From Pseudorhodoplanes sp. (GTDB lineage Bacteria > Pseudomonadota > Alphaproteobacteria > Rhizobiales > Xanthobacteraceae): DNA of 64,000 bases. Below are positions 1 through 7,892 of the stretch, in pieces; within the stretch, counting starts at the first letter, position 1, and each line of letters starts with the position of its first letter. The notes beneath the pieces are model-generated. The model was given only the letters and a program-made list of their open reading frames with translations, searched no databases and was not told the DNA's origin. Where the stretch lies: NCBI GenBank assembly GCA_022843165.1, contig JALHOD010000013.1, forward strand, positions 1 to 64,000. The letters run 5' to 3'. A program made the translations under genes and the position numbers.

Positions 1-610
1 GCGAACGGGCGCAGGTAAGCGGAATGGCAGGGATATAGCAGGGGATTCGCGGTTCGCAACTCTGCCGCGACGACACACTAAGAGGCAGGCGCGCGTCATC
101 GCCCCTGTTGTTTGAGGCGCGGGGTCCGCCTTCAGTCTCTGTCCCTCTTCAACAAAAAGAGGGGGGACGGCGCGCCGAAAGACGCAGGGCCGTTCCTGAT
201 AATGCCGCGTTGCGCGAACAACGCAGCCGCCTCTCGGCGCACCGTCGGCGGCGTTTTCACTGCGACGGCGGGCCGCGCTTTTGACGGCGGCCGACCGGGG
301 CCGCCTGTCATCAGCCAGCTCCTGGCAGAAGGCCGTTGTGCCTCCGGGCGGAGCCCCGCCGTCGCCCGGGAGCGTGGCTGCGAACCACGCGCGCGGGCGC
401 CGCACCGGCCGAGGGCGGGAATTGCCCGCCGCCGTCCAGGACGGCGACGCCGCGTATCTCCACGGCATCCCGTCCTTCGTCCCGCTCTCACGACGCCTCA
501 TGACAGCGCCCCTCGGCGGACGAGGTGATAGGAATATAATCAGCAAACGCAGCAAGTGTCAAGAGAGCCGCCGTGCGATATCGTCAGCCCGGCTGGGCAG
601 GGCGAAAACC
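1..610. other. gene-poor GC-rich stretch with short hairpins
   Basis: No convincing gene is visible here. The open frames in this stretch are Arg/Pro/Ala-rich translations of GC-rich DNA, with no recognisable domain and no good ribosome-binding site. Several perfect short inverted repeats lie at 372-390 (GCGTGG/CCACGC), 415-430 (GGCGGG/CCCGCC) and 431-445 (GCCGTCC/GGACGGC). They could be part of a structured RNA or a decayed island edge. A TATAAT at 535-540 precedes hicA. Confidence 0.4.
535..540 (+). promoter_or_regulatory. candidate -10 element upstream of hicAB
   Basis: A perfect TATAAT sits about 70 bases before the hicA start, in a locally A+T-richer patch. No good -35 hexamer is found at 16-18 bases upstream, so the assignment rests on the -10 match and position only. 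HicB proteins usually repress their own promoter, so an operator would be expected near here. Confidence 0.35.
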
Positions 611-805
611 ATGAAGGTCCGTGAGGCGATAGGCCTCATCGAGGAGGACGGCTGGTTTCTGGTGGCTACACGCGGCAGCCACCGGCAGTTCAAGCATCCC
701 GTGAAGCCCGGGCGCGTGACCGTTGCCGGTAAATTCTCGGACGATCTTGCGCCCGGCACATTCAACAGTATCTTGAAACAGGCTGGACTGAAGGAACGCC
801 GATAA
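611..805 (+). CDS. hicA: HicA-family mRNA interferase toxin
   Basis: HicA toxins are small dsRBD-fold ribonucleases that cleave mRNA and are neutralised by HicB. This one has 64 residues, the usual size. It opens with the typical KVREAIGLIEEDGW helix and carries GSHRQFKHP, whose His24 is the expected catalytic residue. It is followed by the conserved VTVAG and a C-terminal SILKQAGL helix. The start is the ATG of MKVREA; the frame stays open further upstream, but that part is not HicA-like. The stop overlaps the hicB start by one base, as in most hicAB pairs. It lies next to an AbiTii-domain gene, so the region looks like a small defence or stress islet. Confidence 0.92.
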   Translation: MKVREAIGLIEEDGWFLVATRGSHRQFKHPVKPGRVTVAGKFSDDLAPGTFNSILKQAGLKERR

Positions 806-1011
806 TGCGCTACGCGGTTGTGATCGAACGGGCGGACGGAAATTATTCGGCCTATGTGCCGGATTTGCCGGGCTGCGTGGCGACCGGCGGCAGCGTCGCT
901 GAGGTCGAGCGGGAAATCCGCGATGCGATCCGTTTTCATATTGACGGGCTGAAAGAAGACGGGCTGCCAGTACCGGCACCGACCAGTATTGCGGATTATG
1001 TAGAGACCTAG
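805..1011 (+). CDS. hicB: HicB-family antitoxin
   Basis: HicB antitoxins bind HicA through a partly degraded RNase H fold. The 68-residue product shows the family signature: YAVVIERADGNYSAYVPDLPGC, then GSVAEVEREIRDAIRFHIDGL. It is at the short end of the family and has no visible C-terminal HTH or ribbon-helix-helix domain. DNA-binding autoregulation would therefore need another partner or the complex itself. It is translationally coupled to hicA through the TAATG overlap. Confidence 0.92.
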   Translation: MRYAVVIERADGNYSAYVPDLPGCVATGGSVAEVEREIRDAIRFHIDGLKEDGLPVPAPTSIADYVET

Positions 1012-1099
1012 GTGAATTTTAATGGATGCCTGAACGAGGCAGCCATAACGCATTCACGCATCTTGCGCTGATCTTGAAGACGAAATCAGGTGGTTGTTT

Positions 1100-1996
1100 G
1101 TGGCATCTATAATCGAACAAATACAACAAGATGCTCTAGACAGATCGGTGCCTGTAAGCGATCTCCTTCGGCGCGTAAAGCTTGCCGCTACCAAGCTTGG
1201 CCTCGGCGCAGTCGAGGATTGGGTCGAGAAAGAGTTGAATGGCTATCCCGAACTTCCAGTGCCGGATTATCGAGTCATCAGCGGTACTCCCGTTGCAAAT
1301 AACCAATTTCGGGGATGGGAGCCTATTGGAGGCCAGATTGAAAAAATTCGTAGACGTGACGTACTTCAATCAGTGGCTTCATTGGAGGGACTCATAAACG
1401 CACCAGATCACGGCGTGATTCATTTTCCATATAATGATGCGCTCGTGAAAAAGTTAAATGATATGAATCACAGCGTTGGCAAGCTTGCTGCGCTTCAAGT
1501 TGATCGAAGTACTATCGTCGGAATTTTAGACCGCGTCAGAAATCTGGTTCTCGATTGGTCGTTGAAGATGGAGCAAGCCGGAGTGTTGGGAACTGAGTTC
1601 AATTTTAGCACTGCCGACAAAGCAAAGGCGCAGGGCGCGACCACGACGATCAATATTGGAACAATTGGTTCTTTTGCCGGAAATCTCGGGTCTGGAAACA
1701 CGTCCGGTGACGCGATGGTGGGCGGACTAAATATAGAACTCGTGGCTGATTTGGCTTTGCAGCTGAGAGCGCATCTCGATCAGCTGGAGCATTCAGGTGC
1801 AAATATCCAAACGCTGGAAGCTAAGCTTGATCTTATTGCCGCGGAAATTGCAAAGGACGCGCCTTCGAACTCGATGTTGAGAGGGCTGCTTGTGGATGTG
1901 CGCAATGCTATTGCAGGCGCGGCGGGGAATTTAATGGCGACCGGGGCAACAGCTCCAATCAATCAGATTTTAAGTACTGGAGTTCCCAACCCCTAA
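1100..1996 (+). CDS. AbiTii-domain protein, probable abortive-infection factor
   Basis: The N-terminal 75 residues (IIEQIQQDALDRSVPVSDL, then KLAATKLGL and a WVEKELNGYP segment) match what I know of the AbiTii domain found in phage-defence proteins. The remainder is unassigned: a helical middle, a Gly/Ser/Asn-rich linker near residues 190-205, and an Ala/Gly-rich helix near the C-terminus (AIAGAAGNL). The GTG at 1100 is preferred because AGGTGG lies six bases upstream; a TTG two codons earlier is possible. The product has 298 residues. Codon use is clearly more A+T-rich than in flanking genes, which suggests horizontal transfer. It follows hicAB by about 90 bases on the same strand. The mechanism is unknown. 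Confidence 0.75.
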   Translation: MASIIEQIQQDALDRSVPVSDLLRRVKLAATKLGLGAVEDWVEKELNGYPELPVPDYRVISGTPVANNQFRGWEPIGGQIEKIRRRDVLQSVASLEGLINAPDHGVIHFPYNDALVKKLNDMNHSVGKLAALQVDRSTIVGILDRVRNLVLDWSLKMEQAGVLGTEFNFSTADKAKAQGATTTINIGTIGSFAGNLGSGNTSGDAMVGGLNIELVADLALQLRAHLDQLEHSGANIQTLEAKLDLIAAEIAKDAPSNSMLRGLLVDVRNAIAGAAGNLMATGATAPINQILSTGVPNP

Positions 1997-2027
1997 CCAC
2001 CTGTTGATCGCTCTCGTCGCAAGCTAA

Positions 2028-2291
2028 TCACGGCACCTCCTCATTCGTCCCTCTCCACCGCGCATAGCGCCACGGCATCCACCAGCGTGCGCCGGCCGAT
2101 TTCTCCTTCGCGACAAAATCCAGCCCCGAGGTTCCATACGGATGACAGCGCAACAATCGTGCGAGCGTCATCCAGCCGCCGGCCCACAGCCCATGACGGG
2201 ACAAAGCCTCGTCGGCATATTCGGAACAGGTCGGCAGATGCCGGCAATGGAACCCGATCAGCGGCGACAGCGTGTAGCGATAGACCTTCAC
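2028..2291 (-). CDS. yidD: membrane protein insertion efficiency factor YidD
   Basis: YidD is a small amphipathic inner-membrane-associated protein that helps YidC insert proteins. The core is unmistakable: YRYTLSPLIGFHCRHLPTCS, then EYADEALSRHG, GGWMTLARLLRCHP and YGTSGLDFV. The minimal product from the GTG at 2291 has 87 residues. Residues that look conserved in relatives (NCAHC and PRQAGRALV) lie just upstream in the same frame. They have no ATG, GTG or TTG until 2561, so the true start is uncertain. It is convergent with the AbiTii gene, with only about 30 bases between the two stops. Confidence 0.88.
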   Translation of the reverse strand: MKVYRYTLSPLIGFHCRHLPTCSEYADEALSRHGLWAGGWMTLARLLRCHPYGTSGLDFVAKEKSAGARWWMPWRYARWRGTNEEVP

Positions 2292-2613
2292 CAGCGCGCG
2301 GCCGGCCTGGCGTGGTGCCTGCCGGACACAATGGGCGCAATTCGCGTGGCCGCTGTCGGGACGATGCGAGGAGCCGGTCAGGTTCCACCTGTCATGAAGG
2401 CCTGCAAATGGCGTGGAACTGCGGTTCCCGGTCAGGCTGTCCGCAAAATAGGGTGGAACCGCAGGAAACTCTAGGCTGGACCCGAATCCGGATGTTCTAT
2501 TAAAAAAGACATGGAGGCGAGGCGTCCCGGGTCGGCGGCATGGAAAATGCTTCGAAAGCATGGCCGCATCAGCGGCATGGCCCGAAGCGGGACGAGACGA
2601 GGGGATTGACCGA

Positions 2614-3879
2614 ATGGTGCGACGACTGACGGGTGCCGTCGCGTTGGCTTGCCTGTTCGCAGTTTTTTCCGCGCCGGTGGCCGAGGGCGATCCCGCCCGC
2701 ACCGCGCCGATGCAATTCGTCCTGCGCCAGGATGCGACGCCGTGCGCCGACACATGCCGCCGCTGGGTGTCCGCCACCGGCATGATCCGGCCGGATACCG
2801 TGCGCGATTTCGAAGCCTTCGCCGGCAAGCACGATCTGCGCGGCCTGACACTGGCGCTGAATTCGGAAGGCGGCTCGGTGCACGGCGCAATCGCACTCGG
2901 CCGCGCCATCCGCCGGCTCGACATGACCACCACGGTCGGACGCACCATCGAGAATTCCGGCAAGACCGGCGCCACGGCGACGCTGCTGCCGCGCGCCGAT
3001 TGCGAATCCATGTGCGCCTTCGTGCTGCTGTCGGGCAGCAAGCGCATCGTGCCGGACGAGGCGCGCGTGCGCGTGCACCAGATCTGGCTCGGCGACCGCC
3101 GCGATGACGCCGCCGCCGCCACCTATTCGGCGGAAGATCTCGTGCTGGTGCAGCGCGACATCGGACGGATCGCGCAATACACCATCGAGATGGGCGGCAC
3201 CGTCGAGTTGCTGGAAGTGTCGCTGCGGATTCCGCCCTGGGAGCCGATGCGCTCGCTCACCCGCGAGGAGATGCGGCGCATGCGGCTGGACACCGGCGAC
3301 GTCGCCGATCCGCGCCCGGAGCCGCCGCTCGTGACCAATGCCGCGCCCGCCACCACCGGCAGCCTGCGCCGCATGTCCACCGGCGGCGCGCGCGCCGGCT
3401 GGGCGATGAGCGAGCGCGCCGGCCGCGTCGCGCTCATGCGGCGTCATCCGCTCACCGTCGAAGGCGAGGATTTTGGCAGTTTCGACCTGACCTTCTCGTG
3501 CGGCGACAAGCCGAACGAATATCGCGTGTCGTACAGCGAGAGCCGGCGCAGCGGCGACGACAAGGCCGCACCGCAGCCGCTCAAGGACGTGCATCTGCGG
3601 CTCGGCTACAAGACCGTGGTGCTGGCACTGACGCCGGTGCCGCCGAACGGCGAGCCGGGCGAGCGCGCCTCCTCCGCCAGCGGCGTGGTGCCGGCGGCGA
3701 TGATCAGCGGCTTTGCCTCCAGCGCCAGCCGTTCGCTCATGATCGAGACCACGACCCCGGACGGCGCGTCGACCTCGATCCGCATCGGCAATACCGGCGC
3801 GGCGCAGCATTTTCCGCAACTGGCCACGTCCTGCGCGCAGGCGCGGATCGAACATGCCGGGTTGCAGCCCAAGAAATAA
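2614..3879 (+). CDS. secreted ClpP/crotonase-fold protein (COG3904-like)
   Basis: Residues 1-25 form a signal peptide (VRRLTGAVALACLFAVFSAP, then VAEG), so the protein is probably periplasmic. The middle resembles the ClpP fold: a glycine-rich NSEGGSVHGAIALGRAI stretch, DCESMCAFVLLSG with a candidate nucleophile Ser132, and ARVRVHQIW with candidate His155. The 23-residue spacing is close to that of the Ser/His pair in ClpP. The C-terminal half (to residue 421) is unassigned and begins with a Pro/Ala linker. The ATG at 2614 places the signal peptide at the N-terminus. Substrate and partner are unknown. Peptidase activity is an inference from motif alignment. Confidence 0.75.
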   Translation: MVRRLTGAVALACLFAVFSAPVAEGDPARTAPMQFVLRQDATPCADTCRRWVSATGMIRPDTVRDFEAFAGKHDLRGLTLALNSEGGSVHGAIALGRAIRRLDMTTTVGRTIENSGKTGATATLLPRADCESMCAFVLLSGSKRIVPDEARVRVHQIWLGDRRDDAAAATYSAEDLVLVQRDIGRIAQYTIEMGGTVELLEVSLRIPPWEPMRSLTREEMRRMRLDTGDVADPRPEPPLVTNAAPATTGSLRRMSTGGARAGWAMSERAGRVALMRRHPLTVEGEDFGSFDLTFSCGDKPNEYRVSYSESRRSGDDKAAPQPLKDVHLRLGYKTVVLALTPVPPNGEPGERASSASGVVPAAMISGFASSASRSLMIETTTPDGASTSIRIGNTGAAQHFPQLATSCAQARIEHAGLQPKK

Positions 3880-3900
3880 TAATGTGCGGCCGGCGGATCG

Positions 3901-4353
3901 TTACTCGGCGGCGGCGCGGGCGCGCTGGCGGCTTTCGATCTGGTCGATGGCCGAGACCACCGCGTCGAAGGTGAGCAGGGTCGAAGCGTGGCGCGCCTTG
4001 TAGTCGCGCACCGGCTCGAGCACGGCGATGTCGGCCCATTTGCCGGCGGGGGGGCTGCCGTTTTCCTTGAGCATCTTGCGGACGGTCTCGCGCAGGTTGC
4101 GCAACTCCTCCGCCTTCGACCCGATCACGTTGCGGGCCATGATCGAGGACGAGGCCTGGCCGAGCGCGCAGGCCTTCACGTCATGGGCAAAATCGGTGAC
4201 CACGTCGCCGTCCATTTTCAGGTCCACGGTGACGGTCGAGCCGCAGAGCTTGGAATGGGCGGTGGCGGAGGCGTCCGGGGAGGCCATGCGGCCGATCCGG
4301 GGGATCGAGCCGGCCAGTTCCAGGATGCGGGTATTGTAAACGTCATTAAGCAT
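3901..4353 (-). CDS. IscU/NifU-like iron-sulfur cluster scaffold protein
   Basis: This 150-residue protein belongs to the IscU/SufU/NifU-N scaffold family, on which Fe-S clusters are built. It starts MLNDVYNTRILELAGSIPR. Cys37 (KLCGST) and Cys62 (VKACALGQASSSIMA) match the first two cluster ligands. The third ligand position, normally a Cys in an R-x-K-C-A motif, reads RHAST (His122), so the classical third cysteine is missing. This may be typical of a clade of alphaproteobacterial homologues. It is transcribed divergently from folE, with the promoter region between them. Confidence 0.85.
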   Translation of the reverse strand: MLNDVYNTRILELAGSIPRIGRMASPDASATAHSKLCGSTVTVDLKMDGDVVTDFAHDVKACALGQASSSIMARNVIGSKAEELRNLRETVRKMLKENGSPPAGKWADIAVLEPVRDYKARHASTLLTFDAVVSAIDQIESRQRARAAAE

Positions 4354-4387
4354 GGCGATCCGGGAATGGCTGACCGGTGAACCCAGA

Positions 4388-4415
4388 TTGTCTTGGCACC
4401 GTATTTTCCTATATA
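4388..4415 (+). promoter_or_regulatory. candidate sigma70-like promoter of folE
   Basis: TTGTCT at 4388-4393 and TATATA at 4410-4415 are separated by 16 bases, about 110 bases before the folE start. The element lies in the short divergent gap between the Fe-S scaffold gene and folE. Both boxes are approximate, so this is a candidate only. Confidence 0.4.
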
Positions 4416-4524
4416 GGGTGTCGGGAATGAAGCGTCCAAGCCCATCCGGAAAAGGGGGCGCGGCCGCCCGGTGACACCCCCGGCGCCATGACTGAGAGCG
4501 CCGGTCGAACGGAGAGACCGAAAT

Positions 4525-5184
4525 ATGGACGCGATTATCAAGCCCTGGCCCAAAAATGCCTCCGCCGAGCTGTCGGACCATGTCCGCGCGGCCCCCCAGC
4601 CGCTGGAGAACCGGCCGACCCGCGAACAGGCCATGGAGGCCGTCCGCACCCTGATCGCCTATGCCGGCGACGACCCGGCGCGCGAGGGCGTGCTGGAGAC
4701 CCCCGACCGCGTGGTCGACGCCTATGAGGAGCTCTATGGCGGCTACCGCCACTGCCCGGCCGAGGTGCTGGACAAGACCTTTTCCGAGACCGGCGCCTAT
4801 GACGATTTCGTGCTGGTGAAGGACATCGCCTTCAATTCGCATTGCGAACACCACATGATGCCGTTCTTCGGCAAGGCACATATCGCCTATATGCCGACCG
4901 ACCGCGTGGTCGGGCTGTCGAAGCTGGCGCGGCTGGTCGACGTCTATGCCCAGCGCCTGCAGACGCAGGAGCACATGAACGCCCAGATCGTGACCGCGAT
5001 CGACGAGATCCTCAAACCGCGCGGTGTGGCGGTGATGATCGAGGCCGAGCATATGTGCATGTCGATGCGCGGCGTGAGCAAGCCCGGCGCGCTGACCGTG
5101 ACCACGCAGTTCCGCGGCCTGTTCAAGGACGATCCGAACGAGCAGGTTCGCTTCATCACCTCGGTGCGCGCGGGCCAGCGGTAA
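4525..5184 (+). CDS. folE: GTP cyclohydrolase I
   Basis: FolE converts GTP to 7,8-dihydroneopterin triphosphate, the first step of tetrahydrofolate (and queuosine precursor) synthesis, in the cytosol. The 219-residue product has the family landmarks: [10 protein letters not shown], then [32 protein letters not shown], and [12 protein letters not shown]. The zinc ligands expected from the E. coli enzyme correspond to Cys107, His110 and Cys178, all present. The first ~30 residues form a variable N-terminal extension. It is followed after about 110 bases by hisI. Confidence 0.97.
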   Translation: MDAIIKPWPKNASAELSDHVRAAPQPLENRPTREQAMEAVRTLIAYAGDDPAREGVLETPDRVVDAYEELYGGYRHCPAEVLDKTFSETGAYDDFVLVKDIAFNSHCEHHMMPFFGKAHIAYMPTDRVVGLSKLARLVDVYAQRLQTQEHMNAQIVTAIDEILKPRGVAVMIEAEHMCMSMRGVSKPGALTVTTQFRGLFKDDPNEQVRFITSVRAGQR

Positions 5185-5296
5185 CCAGATCGACGCTGCG
5201 CGGGATTGACCCGCGCAGTCTTTCAGCGTTTCAGTTCGATTTTGACATGTGAGAGATGGTCGGGTCCTGCCGACAATCCACGATCATTGGTGAGCC

Positions 5297-5725
5297 GTGT
5301 CCGGGACATCCGACATCGAGGAAGGGAAGACCTTCTCCCCCAAATTCGACGCCGACGGTCTGGTGACCGCGGTCGCGACCGATTCGAAGACCGGCGACCT
5401 GCTGATGGTCGCGCACATGAACGCCGAGGCGCTGCAGAAGACCATCGCGACCGGCGAGGCGCATTACTACAGCCGCTCGCGCAAGAAGCTCTGGCGCAAG
5501 GGCGAGGAGTCGGGACACGTCCAGCGCGTCGTCGAGATGCGGGTTGATTGCGACCAGGACGCGGTGTGGATCAAGGTCGAGCAGGCCGGGCCGGGCGCCT
5601 GTCACACCGGACGGCGCTCGTGCTTCTATCGCGCGGTGCCGCTCGGACAGAGAGGCGCGGCGACGCTGGAATTCCGCGACGCGGAGAAGGCATTCGATCC
5701 GGCCTCGACTTATCGGCGCAAATAG
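5297..5725 (+). CDS. hisI: phosphoribosyl-AMP cyclohydrolase
   Basis: HisI opens the purine ring of phosphoribosyl-AMP, the third step of histidine biosynthesis. The 142-residue protein is the stand-alone cyclohydrolase with no HisE pyrophosphohydrolase domain. Metal-binding motifs are clear: VDCDQDAVW and [12 protein letters not shown], after [12 protein letters not shown] and the [18 protein letters not shown] substrate loop. The start is a GTG that places the protein at the usual length. It is the only his gene in the window, so the other his genes lie elsewhere. Confidence 0.96.
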   Translation: MSGTSDIEEGKTFSPKFDADGLVTAVATDSKTGDLLMVAHMNAEALQKTIATGEAHYYSRSRKKLWRKGEESGHVQRVVEMRVDCDQDAVWIKVEQAGPGACHTGRRSCFYRAVPLGQRGAATLEFRDAEKAFDPASTYRRK

Positions 5726-5809
5726 CAATTCGCCGCGACACGTCGGTGTGCAATTCTCCTGTCCGGCATGGCGCAGGATCACGGCTTTGCGCGAAGGAGA
5801 CCTGGGCAC

Positions 5810-6157
5810 ATGGCAAGGCGTTCCGCTTTACAGGCGCTGACCTTCGGCGCCGGACTGCTTCTGTGGCTGCCGGCGATTATGGCCGCCGCCGAAACCAGCA
5901 AGCTGGCGGCACAGGGCAAGGTCATCCTTCAGGACAAATGCGGTCGTTGCCACGCCGTCGAAGCCGCCGGCGACAGCCCGCTCGGGACCGCTCCGCCGCT
6001 GCGCGATATCTACGCCCGGATTGCGCCGCGCGAACTGCAGGCAGAGCTTTCGGAGGGCATGGTGTCCCGGCACAAGGAGATGCCGCAGATCCAGTTTTCA
6101 GACGAGGACGTGGACGCGATCCTGGCGTATCTCCATGCGCTCTGGATCAGGAAATGA
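5810..6157 (+). CDS. small secreted class-I cytochrome c
   Basis: The 115-residue product has a hydrophobic signal peptide over about residues 1-26, then a single covalent haem site CGRCH (Cys44, Cys47, His48). The sixth ligand is probably Met91 in KEMPQI. It should be a periplasmic electron carrier of the cytochrome c family. The ATG at 5810 is chosen over an upstream in-frame ATG because AAGGAGA lies about nine bases before it and because it starts directly at the signal peptide. No oxidase or dehydrogenase gene is adjacent, so its redox partner is unknown. Confidence 0.88.
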   Translation: MARRSALQALTFGAGLLLWLPAIMAAAETSKLAAQGKVILQDKCGRCHAVEAAGDSPLGTAPPLRDIYARIAPRELQAELSEGMVSRHKEMPQIQFSDEDVDAILAYLHALWIRK

Positions 6158-6206
6158 GAGCGGATGAGCGCGATAAGGCGATTGCCGCGGCTGACCGATC
6201 CACGCC

Positions 6207-7088
6207 CTAGGCCAGTCCCGCCGCCTTCGCCCGCGCCACCACCTGCTGTGCCCGCACGAGGTGAGGGCGGTCATACATCAGCCCGTCGATGCCGACCGTG
6301 CCGGCGCCATCCGCCGCCGCAAAGGCTGCGATCACGCGGCGGGCATGCTCGATCGCGGCGGTCGTGGGCGTGAACACCTCGTTGATGATCGGCACCTGCG
6401 CCGGGTGGATCGCCATGCGGCCGGTGAAGCCGTCGCGGCGGCCCTCTTCGGTTTCGCGGCGGAAGCCGGCTTCGTTCCTGTAATCGACATAGACCGTGTC
6501 GACTGCCTGCACGCTCGCGGCGGCCGCGGCAGTGAGGCAGATGCTGCGGGCGAGGCGATAGGGATCGAGGAAATGGCCGTCCTTGTCGCGATTGGCTTCG
6601 GCGCCGAGTTCGGCGGACAGATCTTCCGCGCCCCAGGTCAGCCCGATCAGGCGCGCGCTCGATCCTTTATATGTGCCGCCGACAAACATCGCCGCCGCGG
6701 TCTCGGTCGCCAGCGCCATGATCTTGGTCGCGCCGTCGGCAATATCGTTGACGGCTTCGCGCACGGCGAGCTTGGCGTCGAGATGCATCACCGACACGCC
6801 GCCTTCCGCCTTCGGCAGCAGGATGCCGTCCGGCTTGCCGGCCATCACCGCGTCGAGATCGGCGTCGATCAGACCGGTCTCGTGGCCGTTGACACGCACG
6901 AAGAGACGAGGGCGGTTCGGCGTTGCATGAACCTCTCTGAGGAAGCCTGCTGCAATCTTGCGGGCTTCGGCCTTGCGCGCCGTCGAGATCGAATCCTCAA
7001 GATCGATCAAGACGGCGTCGGCGCCGCTGCTCATGGCTTTTTCGAGTTTTTTCGGCTGGTCGCCGGGAGAGAAGAGATAGGAGCGCAT
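6207..7088 (-). CDS. CoA ester lyase of the CitE/malyl-CoA lyase family
   Basis: HpcH/HpaI-fold enzymes of this family cleave or condense 3-hydroxyacyl-CoA thioesters such as malyl-CoA or citramalyl-CoA. The 293-residue protein shows SYLFSPGDQPKKLEKA at the N-terminus, the DAVLIDLEDSI metal and CoA segment, RLFVRVNG, and IGLTWGAEDLSAELGA near the active site. AAGGAA lies before the ATG at 7088. Upstream on the same strand is a MaoC-type hydratase, a common pairing in acyl-CoA pathways. The exact substrate cannot be read from sequence. Confidence 0.87.
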   Translation of the reverse strand: MRSYLFSPGDQPKKLEKAMSSGADAVLIDLEDSISTARKAEARKIAAGFLREVHATPNRPRLFVRVNGHETGLIDADLDAVMAGKPDGILLPKAEGGVSVMHLDAKLAVREAVNDIADGATKIMALATETAAAMFVGGTYKGSSARLIGLTWGAEDLSAELGAEANRDKDGHFLDPYRLARSICLTAAAAASVQAVDTVYVDYRNEAGFRRETEEGRRDGFTGRMAIHPAQVPIINEVFTPTTAAIEHARRVIAAFAAADGAGTVGIDGLMYDRPHLVRAQQVVARAKAAGLA

Positions 7089-7101
7089 GGGTTTCCTTCT
7101 G

Positions 7102-7167
7102 ACCCTCTCCCCTTGCGGGAGAGGGTGGTCGATCCGAGCTGTGTGAGGATCGACCGGGTGAGGGGGT
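7102..7167. repeat. intergenic palindromic repeat, copy 1
   Basis: The unit starts with a hairpin, ACCCTCTCC - CCTTGCG - GGAGAGGGT, continues with a second small stem (GGTCGATCC/GGATCGACC), and ends GGGTGAGGGGG. It lies between the CoA lyase and MaoC genes. Its shape fits the short palindromic extragenic elements common in rhizobial genomes; that family assignment is an inference. Confidence 0.7.
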
Positions 7168-7193
7168 GAACACAAAATACCGAATGGGGAATT

Positions 7194-7263
7194 ACCCCTC
7201 ACCCGGCTCGTTGCTCGCTGATGCTCGCAACTCGCCACCCTCTCCCACAAGGGGAGAGGGTAA
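7194..7263. repeat. intergenic palindromic repeat, copy 2 (inverted)
   Basis: This is an inverted copy of the unit at 7102-7167. Read on the minus strand it gives ACCCTCTCC - CCTTGTG - GGAGAGGGT, then a second stem built on GCGAGTTGCGAGCATCAGCG, and a final GGGTGAGGGG. The two outer modules match copy 1 closely while the middle stem differs, which is typical of modular extragenic palindromes. Confidence 0.7.
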
Positions 7264-7264
7264 C

Positions 7265-7750
7265 TCAGCCGGGCCGCTTGATGATGAAGGCCTGCCGGCG
7301 GCATTCGGCCACCAGCTTGTCGTTCTGGTTATAGGCGCGGTGGTGGAATTCGAGAATGCCGGCATTTGGCCGCGAATTGGAGTCGCGCTTGCCGAGGACT
7401 TCGGTGGTGCAATGCACGGTGTCGTTCTCAAACAGCGGGTGCGGGAATTTGGTGTCGGTCATGCCGAGATTGGCGATGGTGGTGCCCACCGTCAGGTCGT
7501 TGACCGAAATCCCGATCATCAACCCGAGCGTGAACAGGGAATTCATCAGCGGCTGTCCCCATTCGGTCTCGCTGGCGCAGAAATGCCGGTCGATATGCAG
7601 CGGCTGCGGATTGAGCGTCATGTTGGAGAACAGCATGTTGTCCATCTGGGTGACGGTGCGGGTCAGCCGGTGCTCGTAGAGCCGGCCCACCACGAAGTCG
7701 TCGAAATACATGCCGCCGCGCTTGTGCCGCGCTGCTTCGGTCTGGGGCAT
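7265..7750 (-). CDS. MaoC-family acyl-CoA hydratase
   Basis: The 161-residue single hot-dog domain protein belongs to the MaoC/R-hydratase family, which hydrates enoyl-CoA or mesaconyl-type CoA esters. After the DFVVGRLYEHRLTRTVTQMD segment comes a MTLNPQPLHID motif. It resembles the variant active site of mesaconyl-CoA hydratase relatives rather than the textbook GD-NP-H form. GGGAGGA lies four bases before the ATG. It is upstream of, and co-oriented with, the CoA ester lyase, so the two may act on the same hydroxyacyl-CoA, with the repeats between them. Confidence 0.82.
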   Translation of the reverse strand: MPQTEAARHKRGGMYFDDFVVGRLYEHRLTRTVTQMDNMLFSNMTLNPQPLHIDRHFCASETEWGQPLMNSLFTLGLMIGISVNDLTVGTTIANLGMTDTKFPHPLFENDTVHCTTEVLGKRDSNSRPNAGILEFHHRAYNQNDKLVAECRRQAFIIKRPG

Positions 7751-7892
7751 CTTGTCCTCCCGCGCCGGTCAAAGGGGCCGACGCTCCGTTCGTTAATACT
7801 CTATTTACCACAATTAAGGCACGGTGACTGCCGACCGGGGCAGAGTCGGCACATCGGACCGACGCCATAACCCGGCCTGCGAGAAGGATACA

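Noticed and set aside
112-528. Overlapping 119-138 residue frames on both strands near the window start
   Set aside because: Composition is Arg/Pro/Ala-rich, there is no good ribosome-binding site, and no domain is seen. They are treated as noise in GC-rich DNA.
2569-3855. 428-codon minus-strand frame opposite the ClpP-like gene
   Set aside because: The plus-strand frame has a signal peptide and a recognisable fold. The minus frame is Gly/Arg/His-rich without motifs.
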